A stretch of DNA of 64,000 nt from Buttiauxella agrestis ATCC 33320 (GCA_024169445.1 JALKFA010000001.1:4774001-4838000), one strand, 5' to 3'; positions 46,120-55,389 are shown, numbered from the stretch's first letter. Made by a program: numbers and translations. The notes: a model not told the origin generated them from the letters alone.

Positions 46120-47613
46120 ATGAAAAAATCAACGTTGGTGGCATTCGTCGCTCTGCTGGCGCTTTCTGTTGGAAATACGACAGCCTGGTCGCAGCCATCT
46201 AAAGAAACATTACATAATAAAAGCATTAGTCATATTAATAACTTTTTCCCACGGGTGGAGGGTTCATTTATTGGTGACCCGATGCCTGTTTATAACGATG
46301 GCAAATTTGATATTTTTTATCTTAATGATGTACGCGGTGGTAGCGATGTAGGAGTACACGCAATTCATCTGCTGTCGAGTGCCAACTTATATGATTATCA
46401 GAACCATTCGGAAGTGATTCCCTACGTTAACGACGTTGACGATCCTGAACTGCTATTGGGAACCGGCTCGATTATTAAAGTCGGCAATATCTGGCATGCC
46501 TGGTACACCGCACATAATGAAAATGTGTTCCCGGTGGAGTCCATTATGCACGCGACCAGTGAAGACCGTCTTCACTGGGTGAAACACCCTCAGGACACGA
46601 TTCTGCCAGGCGGTAACTATCGGGGTAATGACTTCCGCGATCCCCATATTGTCTGGATTGAAGAAAAGAAAGAATACTGGATGTTAATTACTACCCGCAG
46701 CAACGGTCGTGGTGTTATTGCCCGGTACAGCTCAACCGATTTAAAGAACTGGGAAGACCGTGGGGTATTTTTTAATAACGATACTATTACCAGCAACGCA
46801 AACCTCGAATGCCCGACGCTTGTGTTCTTCAACGGACGTTGGTATCTCAGCTTTAGCGACCAATGGCCGCTACGCCTGACACAATATCGGGTCGCGGAGA
46901 ATCCGGACGGGCCGTGGCGGAAAATGGACAATTATGTGGTCGATGGGTCGGGTTTATACGCAGGCAAACTGGCGCTCAAAAACGATCGCTTGTTTGTTTT
47001 CGGTTGGATCCCGACCAAAGCGGGAAACCGCGACAGCGGCAACATTGACTGGGCAGGAAATCTGGTTGTTCATGAGCTGACCGCAGATGACAAAGGCCAG
47101 CTCAATAGCATCCTCCCCCATGAGCTACAGACGGTCATCAATGACAACCCAGGTCCAGTTACCACCTTAACGAGCAGTAAAACGCTAAAAACGGCAACGC
47201 AGTTCGGCTTGTTACAGTCCTCTGTGTACCCACCCCTGCCCAAACGAGGTGAGTTAAGCGCAACGATAGATGTTCCCTCTGCGGGAATGGTCATGAGCTT
47301 TGGTCTGACTGACGACAGGGTCAGTGATGCGACGCTCAACGTTGTGTTCAATAAGAGCAAAGGGAAAGTCTACTTTTTTAACGCTCCGCTCGCATCGATT
47401 CATCAGGCCAACGCTGAATCCTGGGTGAATGTTCCGCTCGATGACAAAGTTGAGTTACGTGTTCTGATTCAAAACTCAATTGCTGTTTTTTACATAAACG
47501 ATAAAGCGGCATTCAGCACCCGGATGTATTCCATGCAGGAGAAACCATGGAGTATCAGCCTGCCTCAAAACGATAATTTTCACGCAATGCTGAAAATAAA
47601 AGAAATGATTTAA
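46120..47613 (+). CDS. Exported GH32-like fructosidase/fructanase
   Basis: This 497-residue protein has a clear signal peptide (MKKSTLVAFVALLALSVGNTTAW). A five-blade GH32/43-type propeller follows. The nucleophile site reads FIGDPMPV (Asp about 53) rather than WMNDPNG. The transition-state Asp is in NDFRDPHIV (about 174), and the acid/base Glu is in NLECPTLVFF (about 230). A C-terminal beta-sandwich includes ELRVLIQNSIAVFYINDKAAFSTRMY, the usual GH32 accessory domain. It probably acts in the periplasm or outside on levan- or inulin-type oligosaccharides, releasing fructose or sucrose-like products. It sits between two porin genes (14 and 12 bp gaps). Exact specificity is unknown. Confidence 0.82.
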   Translation: MKKSTLVAFVALLALSVGNTTAWSQPSKETLHNKSISHINNFFPRVEGSFIGDPMPVYNDGKFDIFYLNDVRGGSDVGVHAIHLLSSANLYDYQNHSEVIPYVNDVDDPELLLGTGSIIKVGNIWHAWYTAHNENVFPVESIMHATSEDRLHWVKHPQDTILPGGNYRGNDFRDPHIVWIEEKKEYWMLITTRSNGRGVIARYSSTDLKNWEDRGVFFNNDTITSNANLECPTLVFFNGRWYLSFSDQWPLRLTQYRVAENPDGPWRKMDNYVVDGSGLYAGKLALKNDRLFVFGWIPTKAGNRDSGNIDWAGNLVVHELTADDKGQLNSILPHELQTVINDNPGPVTTLTSSKTLKTATQFGLLQSSVYPPLPKRGELSATIDVPSAGMVMSFGLTDDRVSDATLNVVFNKSKGKVYFFNAPLASIHQANAESWVNVPLDDKVELRVLIQNSIAVFYINDKAAFSTRMYSMQEKPWSISLPQNDNFHAMLKIKEMI

Positions 47614-47625
47614 CGGGATATTATT

Positions 47626-48639
47626 ATGAAAAACCATCATGCCCTGTCTGTTATTTTTGTTCTTCTTTTTCCAGCGCTGGCGAATGCGAGTATGAGCATC
47701 ATGAAGGATTCATCGGGAAAGGTTATTGCCGTGGATCCGTGGTCATATCTGGATGAGGATGTCATGTGGACCTCAACTCGCTCCTCCAATCCTGCCGGTG
47801 GTCGCGTTCACGGCCAGCTTAAAATGAAATATGCCATTGAGGATAATAACTGGCGTAACAGCCATTTCCACAGCGGGAATGATTCACTGACGTTTGTACA
47901 AGGGGTTATGCGTCATGATGCATTACCCGGATGGTATCTGGCGTTCTCTGATGGCAGAACCACCAGCTATAACGGCACGTGGGAGAACCAGACCTACATC
48001 AGCCAGAATCAGTGGACTCAGTTGATTATCGGCCACGAATATTTCTACAAGCGCCTTCGTTATGGCTGGGATGTTATGGGCGGGAGTGCGTCAATCGACG
48101 ATCGTTGGCAAGGACGCGCCAAGTTTTTTACCGATTTGCGTGTTACGGACAATTTCTCCTTCTTTAACTACCTGTATCAGCAAATTGACCATCGCCGCAG
48201 CGGTGGTTCACAAAATGACCGTGACGTACGTTCATTTCAGATTGAACCTGGGGTGCAATATATTATTAACAACACCACCGGGGTCTGGTTCCGCCAGCAA
48301 TTTGCTTCTGCCATTTTAGACAGAGCGCAGTGGGGCGATATCGACGAAAAAAGCTGGACCGCTTCATTTGGCGTCTGGCGCAACTGGGGGAAATTATCCA
48401 CAACACTGAGCGGCGGTTATGGACATTATAAGGAAAACAATGCACAGCCTGAAGATGGCGAAGTATTCCAAAATACCCGTAATCGCTTCCTGAAGGTGTC
48501 GGTGAATTATCCTTTGACCTCTCGTTTCACAGCATCTGGGGAAGTTACCGGTTCGTTGATAAACCAGAGCGGAAGCTGGGTCACCAATGGCGATGCCCTC
48601 ACCACCGATTATAAGTTGATGCTGGATTATAACTTTTAA
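47626..48639 (+). CDS. OmpG-like outer-membrane porin, second copy
   Basis: This 337-residue protein has a signal peptide at about residues 1-21 (ending PALANA). It has a barrel pattern parallel to the porin at 44819. Matching segments are FVQGVMRHDALPGWYLAFSDG, FQIEPGVQYIINNTTGVWFRQQFA, WTASFGVWRNWGKL and the terminal KLMLDYNF. It lacks the long linker of its paralogue. It lies 12 bp after the exported GH32 gene and 46 bp before cscK, so it is probably in the same operon. OmpG-type monomeric pores pass mono- to oligosaccharides. A role in fructan-fragment uptake is inferred. Confidence 0.77.
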   Translation: MKNHHALSVIFVLLFPALANASMSIMKDSSGKVIAVDPWSYLDEDVMWTSTRSSNPAGGRVHGQLKMKYAIEDNNWRNSHFHSGNDSLTFVQGVMRHDALPGWYLAFSDGRTTSYNGTWENQTYISQNQWTQLIIGHEYFYKRLRYGWDVMGGSASIDDRWQGRAKFFTDLRVTDNFSFFNYLYQQIDHRRSGGSQNDRDVRSFQIEPGVQYIINNTTGVWFRQQFASAILDRAQWGDIDEKSWTASFGVWRNWGKLSTTLSGGYGHYKENNAQPEDGEVFQNTRNRFLKVSVNYPLTSRFTASGEVTGSLINQSGSWVTNGDALTTDYKLMLDYNF

Positions 48640-48685
48640 CAAATACGTTTGAATAAAAATAGTTAATTATCATTGAGGAAATGTC

Positions 48686-49654
48686 ATGAATATCTGGACT
48701 CTTGGCGATGCGGTGGTCGATCTTTTACCGCTTTCAGACATGCAGTATCAAGCCTGCGCAGGAGGAGCCCCATTCAATGTTGCGGTCGGTACTGCACGTT
48801 TACACAGCCAGAGTGGTTTTATTGGCCGCGTTGGTGATGACGACTTTGGTCATTTTCTAAAAAAAACGCTGTCTGACTCAGGCGTCTCAACAGCAAGCCT
48901 TCAGTTGGATAGCCAGCACAAAACCAGTACAGTGCTGGTCTCTCTGAATAGTGGCGGAGAGCGCGAGTTTACGTTTTTAACCACCCCCTCCGCCGATCAA
49001 TTTTTAACGTCCGATGCCCTTCCAGAATTTAGCAACGATATTCTGCACTTCTGCTCTCTGGCAATGGTCACCGACGTTTGCCGTAATACATTGGTTGCCG
49101 CCATCAGCAATGTTAAACAACGCGGGGGATTGCTGAGTTTCGATGTGAACTTACGGGAGCAAATGTGGCTCGATAAGCATGAAATGATCGAGACGGTGCG
49201 CCATTTTTCCTCACAGGCCGACATTCTTAAACTCTCGGAAGAAGAATGGTACTGGATGACAGGTACCCACAATTTTACCCTGGCGCTTGAAGGTCTTAAG
49301 GCGCTACCTGCACAACTGAAAGTAGTGACCTATGGGTCGCAAGGCGCCATGGTGTTATGGCGCGATAGCGTAATCCATTTCAATGGTTATACCGTCGATA
49401 GTGTCGATACAACCGGGGCTGGCGACGCTTTCGTCGCCGGTTTGTTGGCCTGGATTGCACATAATGGGATGCCGGAGAGCTTTGAACAGATCCATCAGGC
49501 CATTGCTCAGGCTGGTGCCTGTGGTGCCCTCGCGACAACCCGCAAAGGTGCATTGTCTGCCCTGCCGGATACCAAAGCGCTCAATGCCTTTATCAGCCAA
49601 TTTTCTCTACCGGACTATGAGATAAAAAACCAAACGGGTTCTCGCCTTCCTTGA
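48686..49654 (+). CDS. cscK: CscK, fructokinase with C-terminus supplied by a der fragment
   Basis: This 322-residue PfkB-family kinase phosphorylates fructose released by the GH32 enzymes. Family motifs are [16 protein letters not shown] near residue 25, [12 protein letters not shown], and the anion-hole/catalytic Asp motif [16 protein letters not shown] (about 244-259). E. coli CscK is about 307 residues as I recall, so this one is longer. The final seven codons (QTGSRLP) and the TGA stop lie inside a 123-bp copy of der DNA starting at 49631. The original C-terminus has therefore probably been replaced. The ATG follows GAGGAAATGTC. Confidence 0.92.
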   Translation: MNIWTLGDAVVDLLPLSDMQYQACAGGAPFNVAVGTARLHSQSGFIGRVGDDDFGHFLKKTLSDSGVSTASLQLDSQHKTSTVLVSLNSGGEREFTFLTTPSADQFLTSDALPEFSNDILHFCSLAMVTDVCRNTLVAAISNVKQRGGLLSFDVNLREQMWLDKHEMIETVRHFSSQADILKLSEEEWYWMTGTHNFTLALEGLKALPAQLKVVTYGSQGAMVLWRDSVIHFNGYTVDSVDTTGAGDAFVAGLLAWIAHNGMPESFEQIHQAIAQAGACGALATTRKGALSALPDTKALNAFISQFSLPDYEIKNQTGSRLP

Positions 49655-49753
49655 ACTGGATACGGATTGGTGTACCCATAACATCCAGCGATTTGCGGAA
49701 GTAGTTCATCAAGTAACGCTTGTAGGAGTCCGGCAGGTCTTTAACCTGGTTGC
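49631..49753 (-). pseudogene. Fragment of der (internal 3' segment), duplicated
   Basis: These 123 bp align without gaps to 50697-50819 inside der, with four mismatches (about 97% identical), in the same orientation. The piece covers der codons of about 435-475 only and lacks both ends of the gene. Its left edge is fused to the 3' end of cscK. It marks a junction of the inserted block. Confidence 0.93.
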
Positions 49754-49754
49754 G

Positions 49755-49908
49755 CGTTTAAAGTTGCATGGCTCCTGGAATAAGCCTTCTTGCGCCGGTT
49801 AACCGGGGTGAAGATGAAAGTGATAATCCAGCCTTACATGAGCGTGTTAAATTCCCTGGGGTAACGCATACTGAAGCCAGTACGCAAATTTCGACCTAAG
49901 GGTTCATC
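49755..49908. other. Spacer between der fragment and lprI-like gene
   Basis: This stretch has no open frame of note and no similarity I can recognise to the rest of the window. It presumably carries the promoter of the downstream exported-protein gene. Confidence 0.4.
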
Positions 49909-50532
49909 ATGAAAAATGTAGTTCTCATTGCGTTAGTTTTATTTCCGCTCGCTTCGCAAGCGGCGACTGAAAAGACGACACCTCCGCAGGCGTTCAATTT
50001 TAGCTGTGGGAAAACTGGCGGAACTTACAGTGACGGTAAAGGTGGCGTGTGGGTGAATGGTCAAAAAGCGACGATTAAACAGAGCAGCCCGACCTATTGG
50101 GAAGCGACCAGTGGAAAAACAGCGATCAGCATTGTGCGTTCAGCAGACGGTAATCCTGAGATCTCTTTTACCGGCCCCAATCGTACTCACGGCGTCTGTT
50201 TGCCTGAAGATGAAGTAAGCTTTGCACCGACTGCACAGAAAAAAAATGAGCAGAAATCTGGGCCTTCATTTTCATGTTCAGCAGTAAGTAAAGGCAGTAT
50301 GGAAGAGTTGATTTGCCAAAACGAAACGCTTTCCGCGCTGGATCTCAAACTGGCGAATATCTACAAGCAAGCTCTGGTGAAATCAAATAATAATTCCACG
50401 CTTAAAGCTGAGCAGCGTGGATGGATTAAGGGGCGTGATGAATGCTGGAAAGCAGATGACAAAACCTCTTGCCTGAATGACTCATATCAGCAACGCATCA
50501 GCGAATTACAGAAAAAGTACCAGGTACAATAA
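49909..50532 (+). CDS. Exported LprI/DUF1311-domain protein with MliC-like N-domain
   Basis: This 207-residue protein has a signal peptide (MKNVVLIALVLFPLASQAA). A first domain of about 80 residues (FNFSCGKTGGTYSDGKGG...NRTHGVCLP, one Cys pair) resembles lysozyme-inhibitor-like beta folds, though weakly. The second domain is a DUF1311/LprI type: ELICQNETLSALDLKLANIYKQAL, then LKAEQRGWIKGRDECW and CLNDSYQQRISELQKKY. It carries four Cys residues likely paired. Some LprI-family proteins inhibit lysozyme, but the function here is unproven. It lies between the der fragment and intact der, outside the conserved gene order, so it is probably part of the insertion. A bidirectional terminator follows. 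Confidence 0.82.
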   Translation: MKNVVLIALVLFPLASQAATEKTTPPQAFNFSCGKTGGTYSDGKGGVWVNGQKATIKQSSPTYWEATSGKTAISIVRSADGNPEISFTGPNRTHGVCLPEDEVSFAPTAQKKNEQKSGPSFSCSAVSKGSMEELICQNETLSALDLKLANIYKQALVKSNNNSTLKAEQRGWIKGRDECWKADDKTSCLNDSYQQRISELQKKYQVQ

Positions 50533-50562
50533 ACAAAATCGTTACCAATAGCCTGAATGTAT

Positions 50563-50586
50563 AAAAGCCCGCGATGCGGGCTTTTT
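50563..50586. terminator. Bidirectional terminator between lprI-like gene and der
   Basis: The 6-bp stem GCCCGC/GCGGGC has loop GAT and is flanked by AAAA and TTTTT. It can serve both convergent genes. Confidence 0.88.
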
Positions 50587-50616
50587 GTTTTGCTAACGGC
50601 TGGTAACCGCGCAGTT

Positions 50617-52122
50617 TTATTTGCTTTTCTTGATGTGCTTGATCAAACGCTTACGTTTACGCATCTGATTCGGTGTCAGCGTGTTACGTTTGTTGGCAAA
50701 CGGGTTCTCGCCTTCCTTGAACTGGATACGGATTGGCGTGCCCATAACATCCAGCGATTTGCGGAAGTAGTTCATCAAGTAACGCTTGTAGGAATCCGGC
50801 AGGTCTTTCACCTGGTTGCCGTGGATGACGACAATTGGCGGGTTATAACCACCGGCGTGAGCGTATTTCAGCTTAACACGGCGACCACGAACCAACGGTG
50901 GCTGGTGATCTTCCGCAGCCATGGTCATGATGCGAGTCAGAAGCGCGGTGCTTACACGACGCGTGGAGCTGTCATAGGCTTCGCGAACAGATTCGAACAG
51001 GTTGCCAACACCGCTACCGTGCAACGCAGAGATAAAGTGCACACGAGCAAAATCGATGAAGCCGAGACGGTAATCCAGGGTCTCTTTGACTTGCTCCCTG
51101 ACTTCGTTGCTCAGACCATCCCACTTGTTGACCACAATCACCAGTGAGCGCCCACTATTCAGGATAAAGCCGAGCAGCGACAGATCCTGATCAGAAATAC
51201 CTTCACGAGCATCGATAACCAGCATCACAACGTTGGCATCTTCAATCGCTTGCAGGGTTTTGATTACCGAGAATTTCTCAACGGTTTCAGTGATTTTGCC
51301 ACGCTTACGAACACCTGCGGTGTCGATAAGGATGTATTCGCGCTCATCACGTTCCATTGGAATGTAGATGCTATCACGCGTGGTTCCCGGCATGTCATAG
51401 ACCACAACGCGGTCTTCGCCAAGAATACGGTTAGTAAGCGTTGACTTACCTACGTTCGGACGACCAACAATTGCCAGTTTGATGGGTAAATCGATAGGGT
51501 TGAAAGCTTCTTCTTCCTCTTCTTCAATCTCTTCGTCGTCTTCAGAAACAATGCCATGTTTAGCATTGAATGCCGCCCAGTAGGCTGTATCTTCATCGAT
51601 CTCTTCTTCCGGTTCACGCGGATTAGTTTCATCGATGAACGGAATCAGCACGTGTTCCAGCAGCGTTGTTACGCCGCGGCCATGAGATGCTGCGATAGGG
51701 TGAATTTCACCTAATCCCAAAGAGTAGAAATCGATAACCGCCTGATCAGGGTCCATGCCGTCAGTTTTATTCGCCACCAGGAAGGTTGGCTTCTGACGAG
51801 AACGCAGATGTTTGGCAATGGCTTCATCGGCAGGCATCAGGCCAGCACGTGCATCCACCATAAACAGCACTACATCGGCTTCTTCAATCGCTAACAGCGA
51901 CTGTGCAGCCATATGTGTTTCAACGCCATCTTCCGTTCCATCAATACCACCGGTATCAATGGCGATAAATTCGCGACCTTCCACTTCAGCACGACCATAC
52001 TTGCGGTCGCGAGTCAGCCCCGGGAAATCCGCGACCAGCGCATCTCGGGTACGCGTCAAGCGGTTAAACAACGTGGATTTTCCGACATTAGGGCGCCCGA
52101 CAAGCGCAACCACAGGTACCAT
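50617..52122 (-). CDS. der: Der (EngA), double-GTPase ribosome assembly factor
   Basis: Der is an essential GTPase needed for 50S subunit assembly. The 501-residue protein has two GTPase domains, each starting with GRPNVGKST (about residues 8 and 215). G3 motifs are DTGGI and DTAGV, and NKxD motifs are NKTDG and NKWDG. A KH-like C-terminal domain ends in a Lys/Arg-rich tail ([14 protein letters not shown]). The linker between GTPases is very acidic ([13 protein letters not shown]) and makes it about ten residues longer than E. coli Der. ATG at 52122 ([11 protein letters not shown]) follows GAGGC. bamB lies upstream. A partial copy of its 3' region sits at 49631-49753. Confidence 0.97.
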   Translation of the reverse strand: MVPVVALVGRPNVGKSTLFNRLTRTRDALVADFPGLTRDRKYGRAEVEGREFIAIDTGGIDGTEDGVETHMAAQSLLAIEEADVVLFMVDARAGLMPADEAIAKHLRSRQKPTFLVANKTDGMDPDQAVIDFYSLGLGEIHPIAASHGRGVTTLLEHVLIPFIDETNPREPEEEIDEDTAYWAAFNAKHGIVSEDDEEIEEEEEEAFNPIDLPIKLAIVGRPNVGKSTLTNRILGEDRVVVYDMPGTTRDSIYIPMERDEREYILIDTAGVRKRGKITETVEKFSVIKTLQAIEDANVVMLVIDAREGISDQDLSLLGFILNSGRSLVIVVNKWDGLSNEVREQVKETLDYRLGFIDFARVHFISALHGSGVGNLFESVREAYDSSTRRVSTALLTRIMTMAAEDHQPPLVRGRRVKLKYAHAGGYNPPIVVIHGNQVKDLPDSYKRYLMNYFRKSLDVMGTPIRIQFKEGENPFANKRNTLTPNQMRKRKRLIKHIKKSK

Positions 52123-52188
52123 GATAAAAGCCTCATTACTCAAAATTCATCATAAAACGACGTCAAATCACATCGTTTCTAAAAACAG

Positions 52189-52220
52189 GAAACGGCTCCC
52201 GGACTACAGGAACCGTTTTT
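52189..52220 (-). terminator. Hairpin terminator after bamB
   Basis: The stem AAACGGcTCC/GGAaCCGTTT, with one mismatch, lies downstream of bamB on the minus strand and is followed by TTCCTGTTTTT. It is 67 bp upstream of der, so der may rely on read-through or its own promoter. Confidence 0.6.
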
Positions 52221-52242
52221 CTCTTAATTACTTCAGGCAAGT

Positions 52243-53424
52243 TTAACGCTTGATAGCGTACAACGTACCGTCTTTTGACTGAATCAACAGCTTGTCACTG
52301 GCAACAACTGGGTCAGTCTGGAATCCAGAACCGTCCACTTTTTGTTGGGCAACAAAGCGACCGTCATCAGCGTTGAGCCAGTGCATATAACCTTCACTGT
52401 CGGCGACAACCAGATAACCGTTGTACAGAACAGGTGAAGTCAGATTACGGTGCAGCAGATCACTTTGCGTCCACATCGTGACACCGCCATCAGCATTCAG
52501 TGCAATCACGCGGTCATTTTGGTCAACGAGGAAAATACGGTTCGCATCAACAATAAAGTCGTTTACTGAACCTAATTCACGTTTCCACATCACCTGGCCT
52601 GAACGTAAGTCCAGCGCAGTCAGGTTACCGTTATATGCCAGCGCATAAACCACACCGTTAACAACAACAGGGGTCGTATCGACATCGCTCAGACGGTCAA
52701 TCTCTGTCGAACCGGTTGCCTGAGAGATACGTTGCTGCCAAATCAACTGGCCTTGCTTCAGCATAACCGCGCTTACACGGCCGTTATCACCGCCAACAAT
52801 TGCAGCACCAAACGCGACTGCAGGTGCTGATTCGCCACGCAGAGAAAGTGCTGGCATATCCAGGTTCACCGTCCACTTCACGGCACCATCAGCTTCATCG
52901 AATGCCTGAAGCTGGCCATTGCTGGTATGAACCAGAACTAAACCATCGCTAACCACTGGGCGAGAAAGCACTTCGCCAGCTGCCTTGCTTTGCCATGCAA
53001 TACTACCATCAGAGGTGTTAAGCGCATAAACCTGCGCTTTTTCACTACCAACGTAAAGATGTGCACCTTCAACAGTTACGCCACCAGAAAGCAGTGCCGA
53101 AACGTTGCTGGTATAAAAGCTCGTTTTTTCGGAAAGGTCGACAGACCAGACTTCTTTACCGTCATCCGCGTTAACGGCTTTCACGATACCACGGCGATCG
53201 GCTGCATAAATGTTGCCGTCCTGCCACGCTGGATGCAAATTGGAATAGAAATCACCCACTCCGCTACCAACAGAAGTACTCCATGACTTTTCAGGTTCGA
53301 ATTGGTTTTCGACTGTCGGCAGTGGAGACATTTGAACCACATCTTCTTCACCGCTAAACAGTGAACAACCGCTGAGCAGCGTCAGAGAAATCAGCCCTGG
53401 TACAAGTAGTTTACGCAATTGCAT
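52243..53424 (-). CDS. bamB: BamB, BAM-complex beta-propeller lipoprotein
   Basis: BamB is a lipoprotein of the outer-membrane BAM complex that binds BamA. The 393-residue protein has a lipobox LLSGC (Cys about 20). It has eight PQQ/WD-like propeller repeats, seen as recurring patterns such as GIVKAVNADDGKEVWSVDL, AQVYALNTSDGSIAWQSKA and GNLTALDLRSGQVMWKREL. The length equals E. coli within one residue. It lies 10 bp after yfgM and before der, the conserved yfgM-bamB-der order. Confidence 0.97.
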   Translation of the reverse strand: MQLRKLLVPGLISLTLLSGCSLFSGEEDVVQMSPLPTVENQFEPEKSWSTSVGSGVGDFYSNLHPAWQDGNIYAADRRGIVKAVNADDGKEVWSVDLSEKTSFYTSNVSALLSGGVTVEGAHLYVGSEKAQVYALNTSDGSIAWQSKAAGEVLSRPVVSDGLVLVHTSNGQLQAFDEADGAVKWTVNLDMPALSLRGESAPAVAFGAAIVGGDNGRVSAVMLKQGQLIWQQRISQATGSTEIDRLSDVDTTPVVVNGVVYALAYNGNLTALDLRSGQVMWKRELGSVNDFIVDANRIFLVDQNDRVIALNADGGVTMWTQSDLLHRNLTSPVLYNGYLVVADSEGYMHWLNADDGRFVAQQKVDGSGFQTDPVVASDKLLIQSKDGTLYAIKR

Positions 53425-53434
53425 CGGGTCCCTC

Positions 53435-54055
53435 TTAGCTCGACAAATTATTAATTTTCATCTGCATCATTTCGCGCAGAGCTGGAGAAGCATCAGTTTG
53501 TGAGCCTTTGCTCCACGCATCGCGTGCACCTTGCTTATCACCTTTGCTGAGCAGTGCTTCACCGCGTAAATCAGCGATAATGGCTACCCAACCTTCACCT
53601 TTAATGCTATCAAGCGTTTTCAGCGCGGCATCAATTTGCTTTTGTTGGATTTGAACACGTGCCAGACGCACGTTAATCAACGCCTGCAAATTTTCGTCTT
53701 TAGTACTGCTCAGACCCTGCTGCAATTGAGCTGCCGCTTTCGCGAGGTCGTTGTTATCTGCATACTTCTGAGCAATTTCCAGTGATGCCAGGGCACCATA
53801 AGTGTTCTTCGTGTTTGCAGCGAATTTCTCTGCTGCACTCAACGTTGCAGGTTGGTCAGCACGCACAGCTTGAGTCACGGTTTGATACTCAAGAGAAGAT
53901 GCCATTGAGCTTTCAGCCTGATGGCTATTCCAGTAACGCCAACCAACCAGTGCGCCAATACCCAGAACCACGCCCACTACCAGCGCTTTGCCGTTTTCGG
54001 CAAAGAAGCGTTTTACCGCATCAACCTGCTCGTTATCGTTTTCGTAAATTTCCAC
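53435..54055 (-). CDS. yfgM: YfgM, ancillary SecYEG translocon TPR protein
   Basis: This 206-residue protein has one membrane helix (about 24-41: LVVGVVLGIGALVGWRYW) and a periplasmic TPR-like domain. YfgM associates with PpiD at the SecYEG translocon and is linked to periplasmic chaperone networks. The TPR part includes KNTYGALASLEIAQKYADNNDLAKAAAQLQQGL. The C-terminal MKINNLSS matches E. coli. It lies 36 bp after hisS and 10 bp before bamB. Confidence 0.95.
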   Translation of the reverse strand: MEIYENDNEQVDAVKRFFAENGKALVVGVVLGIGALVGWRYWNSHQAESSMASSLEYQTVTQAVRADQPATLSAAEKFAANTKNTYGALASLEIAQKYADNNDLAKAAAQLQQGLSSTKDENLQALINVRLARVQIQQKQIDAALKTLDSIKGEGWVAIIADLRGEALLSKGDKQGARDAWSKGSQTDASPALREMMQMKINNLSS

Positions 54056-54091
54056 GCAGTCCTTCTCCTTAACGATTAATCACTGGGGAAA

Positions 54092-55366
54092 TTAACCCAG
54101 TAGCGCCTGTAAATGAGCGACCGCGTTTACTTGTTCAACGGTAGTTTGCTCACCCGTGCGCAGATCCTTCACGACGACCTGACCATTAGCAACTTCAGTT
54201 TCGCCCAGCACCAGTGCAACACGTGCACCCCACTTATCTGCACGGACGAACTGTTTCTTGAAGTTACCACCGCCGTAGTTAGTCATCAGCTTGATAGCCG
54301 GGACCTGGTCACGTAATTGCTCAGCCAACAGCATTGCCTTAGCTTGCGTTCCCTGACCTGACGATATCAGGTAAATATCGACAACAGATTCTGCTTTAAA
54401 TTCCGGATTAATGGCCTGAACCAGTAAAACAAGACGTTCCAGACCCATTGCGAAGCCAACAGCAGGCGCTGCACGGCCACCCAGTTGCTCAACCAAGCCG
54501 TCATAACGGCCGCCCGCACAAACGGTGCCTTGAGAACCCAGGCTGCTTGTTACCCATTCGAAAACGGTACGGTTATAGTAATCCAGGCCGCGCACCAGGC
54601 GCTGATTCACGGTATACGCGATACCGGCAGCATCCAGGTACTGACACAGACCTGCGAAGTGTTCGCGAGACTCTTCGTCCAGATAATCGCCAAGTGTTGG
54701 CGCATCATCCAGCAATGCCTGAACGTCTGGATTTTTTGAGTCCAGTACGCGTAACGGGTTGCTGTACATGCGACGCTGGCAATCTTCGTCGAGCTTCTCT
54801 TTATGCTGTTCAAGGAACGCAACAAGCGCGTCACGGTAGTTAGCGCGCGCTTCAAGAGAACCGATAGAATTCAGTTCCAGACTGACGTGTTTGTCGATAC
54901 CCAAGGCACGCCACCAGCGAGCCGTCAGCATGATCAGTTCTGCGTCAATATCAGGCCCTTGCAGACCAAAGACTTCGACACCCAACTGATTGAACTGGCG
55001 ATAGCGCCCTTTTTGCGGACGCTCATGGCGGAACATCGGCCCGATGTACCACAAGCGCTGTTCCTGATTGTACAGAAGACCATGTTCGATACCGGCACGC
55101 ACGCAGCCCGCGGTGCCTTCAGGGCGCAAAGTCAGGCTATCGCCGTTGCGGTCCTCAAAGGTATACATCTCTTTTTCAACCACGTCGGTCACTTCACCGA
55201 TGGCGCGTTTGAATAACGGGGTCTGCTCTACAATCGGCAAACGGATTTCACTGTAACCGTAGCTGCCGAGCACCTGTTTCAGAATGCCTTCAATGCGCTG
55301 CCAGATGGCGGTTTCGCCAGGCAGGTAATCGTTCATGCCGCGGATGGCTTGAATGTTTTTTGCCAC
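54092..55366 (-). CDS. hisS: HisS, histidyl-tRNA synthetase
   Basis: This class II synthetase charges tRNA-His. The 424 residues match E. coli. Motif 2 region is [26 protein letters not shown]. The histidine-A motifs are [16 protein letters not shown] and [14 protein letters not shown]. Motif 3 is [14 protein letters not shown]. The anticodon-binding domain is at the C-terminus. The ATG at 55366 is in [18 protein letters not shown]. It lies downstream of ispG with a structured RNA region between them (probable SroE). Confidence 0.98.
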   Translation of the reverse strand: MAKNIQAIRGMNDYLPGETAIWQRIEGILKQVLGSYGYSEIRLPIVEQTPLFKRAIGEVTDVVEKEMYTFEDRNGDSLTLRPEGTAGCVRAGIEHGLLYNQEQRLWYIGPMFRHERPQKGRYRQFNQLGVEVFGLQGPDIDAELIMLTARWWRALGIDKHVSLELNSIGSLEARANYRDALVAFLEQHKEKLDEDCQRRMYSNPLRVLDSKNPDVQALLDDAPTLGDYLDEESREHFAGLCQYLDAAGIAYTVNQRLVRGLDYYNRTVFEWVTSSLGSQGTVCAGGRYDGLVEQLGGRAAPAVGFAMGLERLVLLVQAINPEFKAESVVDIYLISSGQGTQAKAMLLAEQLRDQVPAIKLMTNYGGGNFKKQFVRADKWGARVALVLGETEVANGQVVVKDLRTGEQTTVEQVNAVAHLQALLG

Positions 55367-55389
55367 GTTTATTCTCTACCGAATTTATA

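Noticed and set aside
49631-49753. Der fragment as a functional attachment site of an integrase
   Set aside because: There is no integrase gene in the block, no tRNA-type target, and the repeat is not at the gene's end. Homologous or illegitimate recombination explains it more simply.
50557-51147. 196-codon open frame on the plus strand after the lprI-like gene
   Set aside because: It is antisense to der and starts inside the terminator hairpin.
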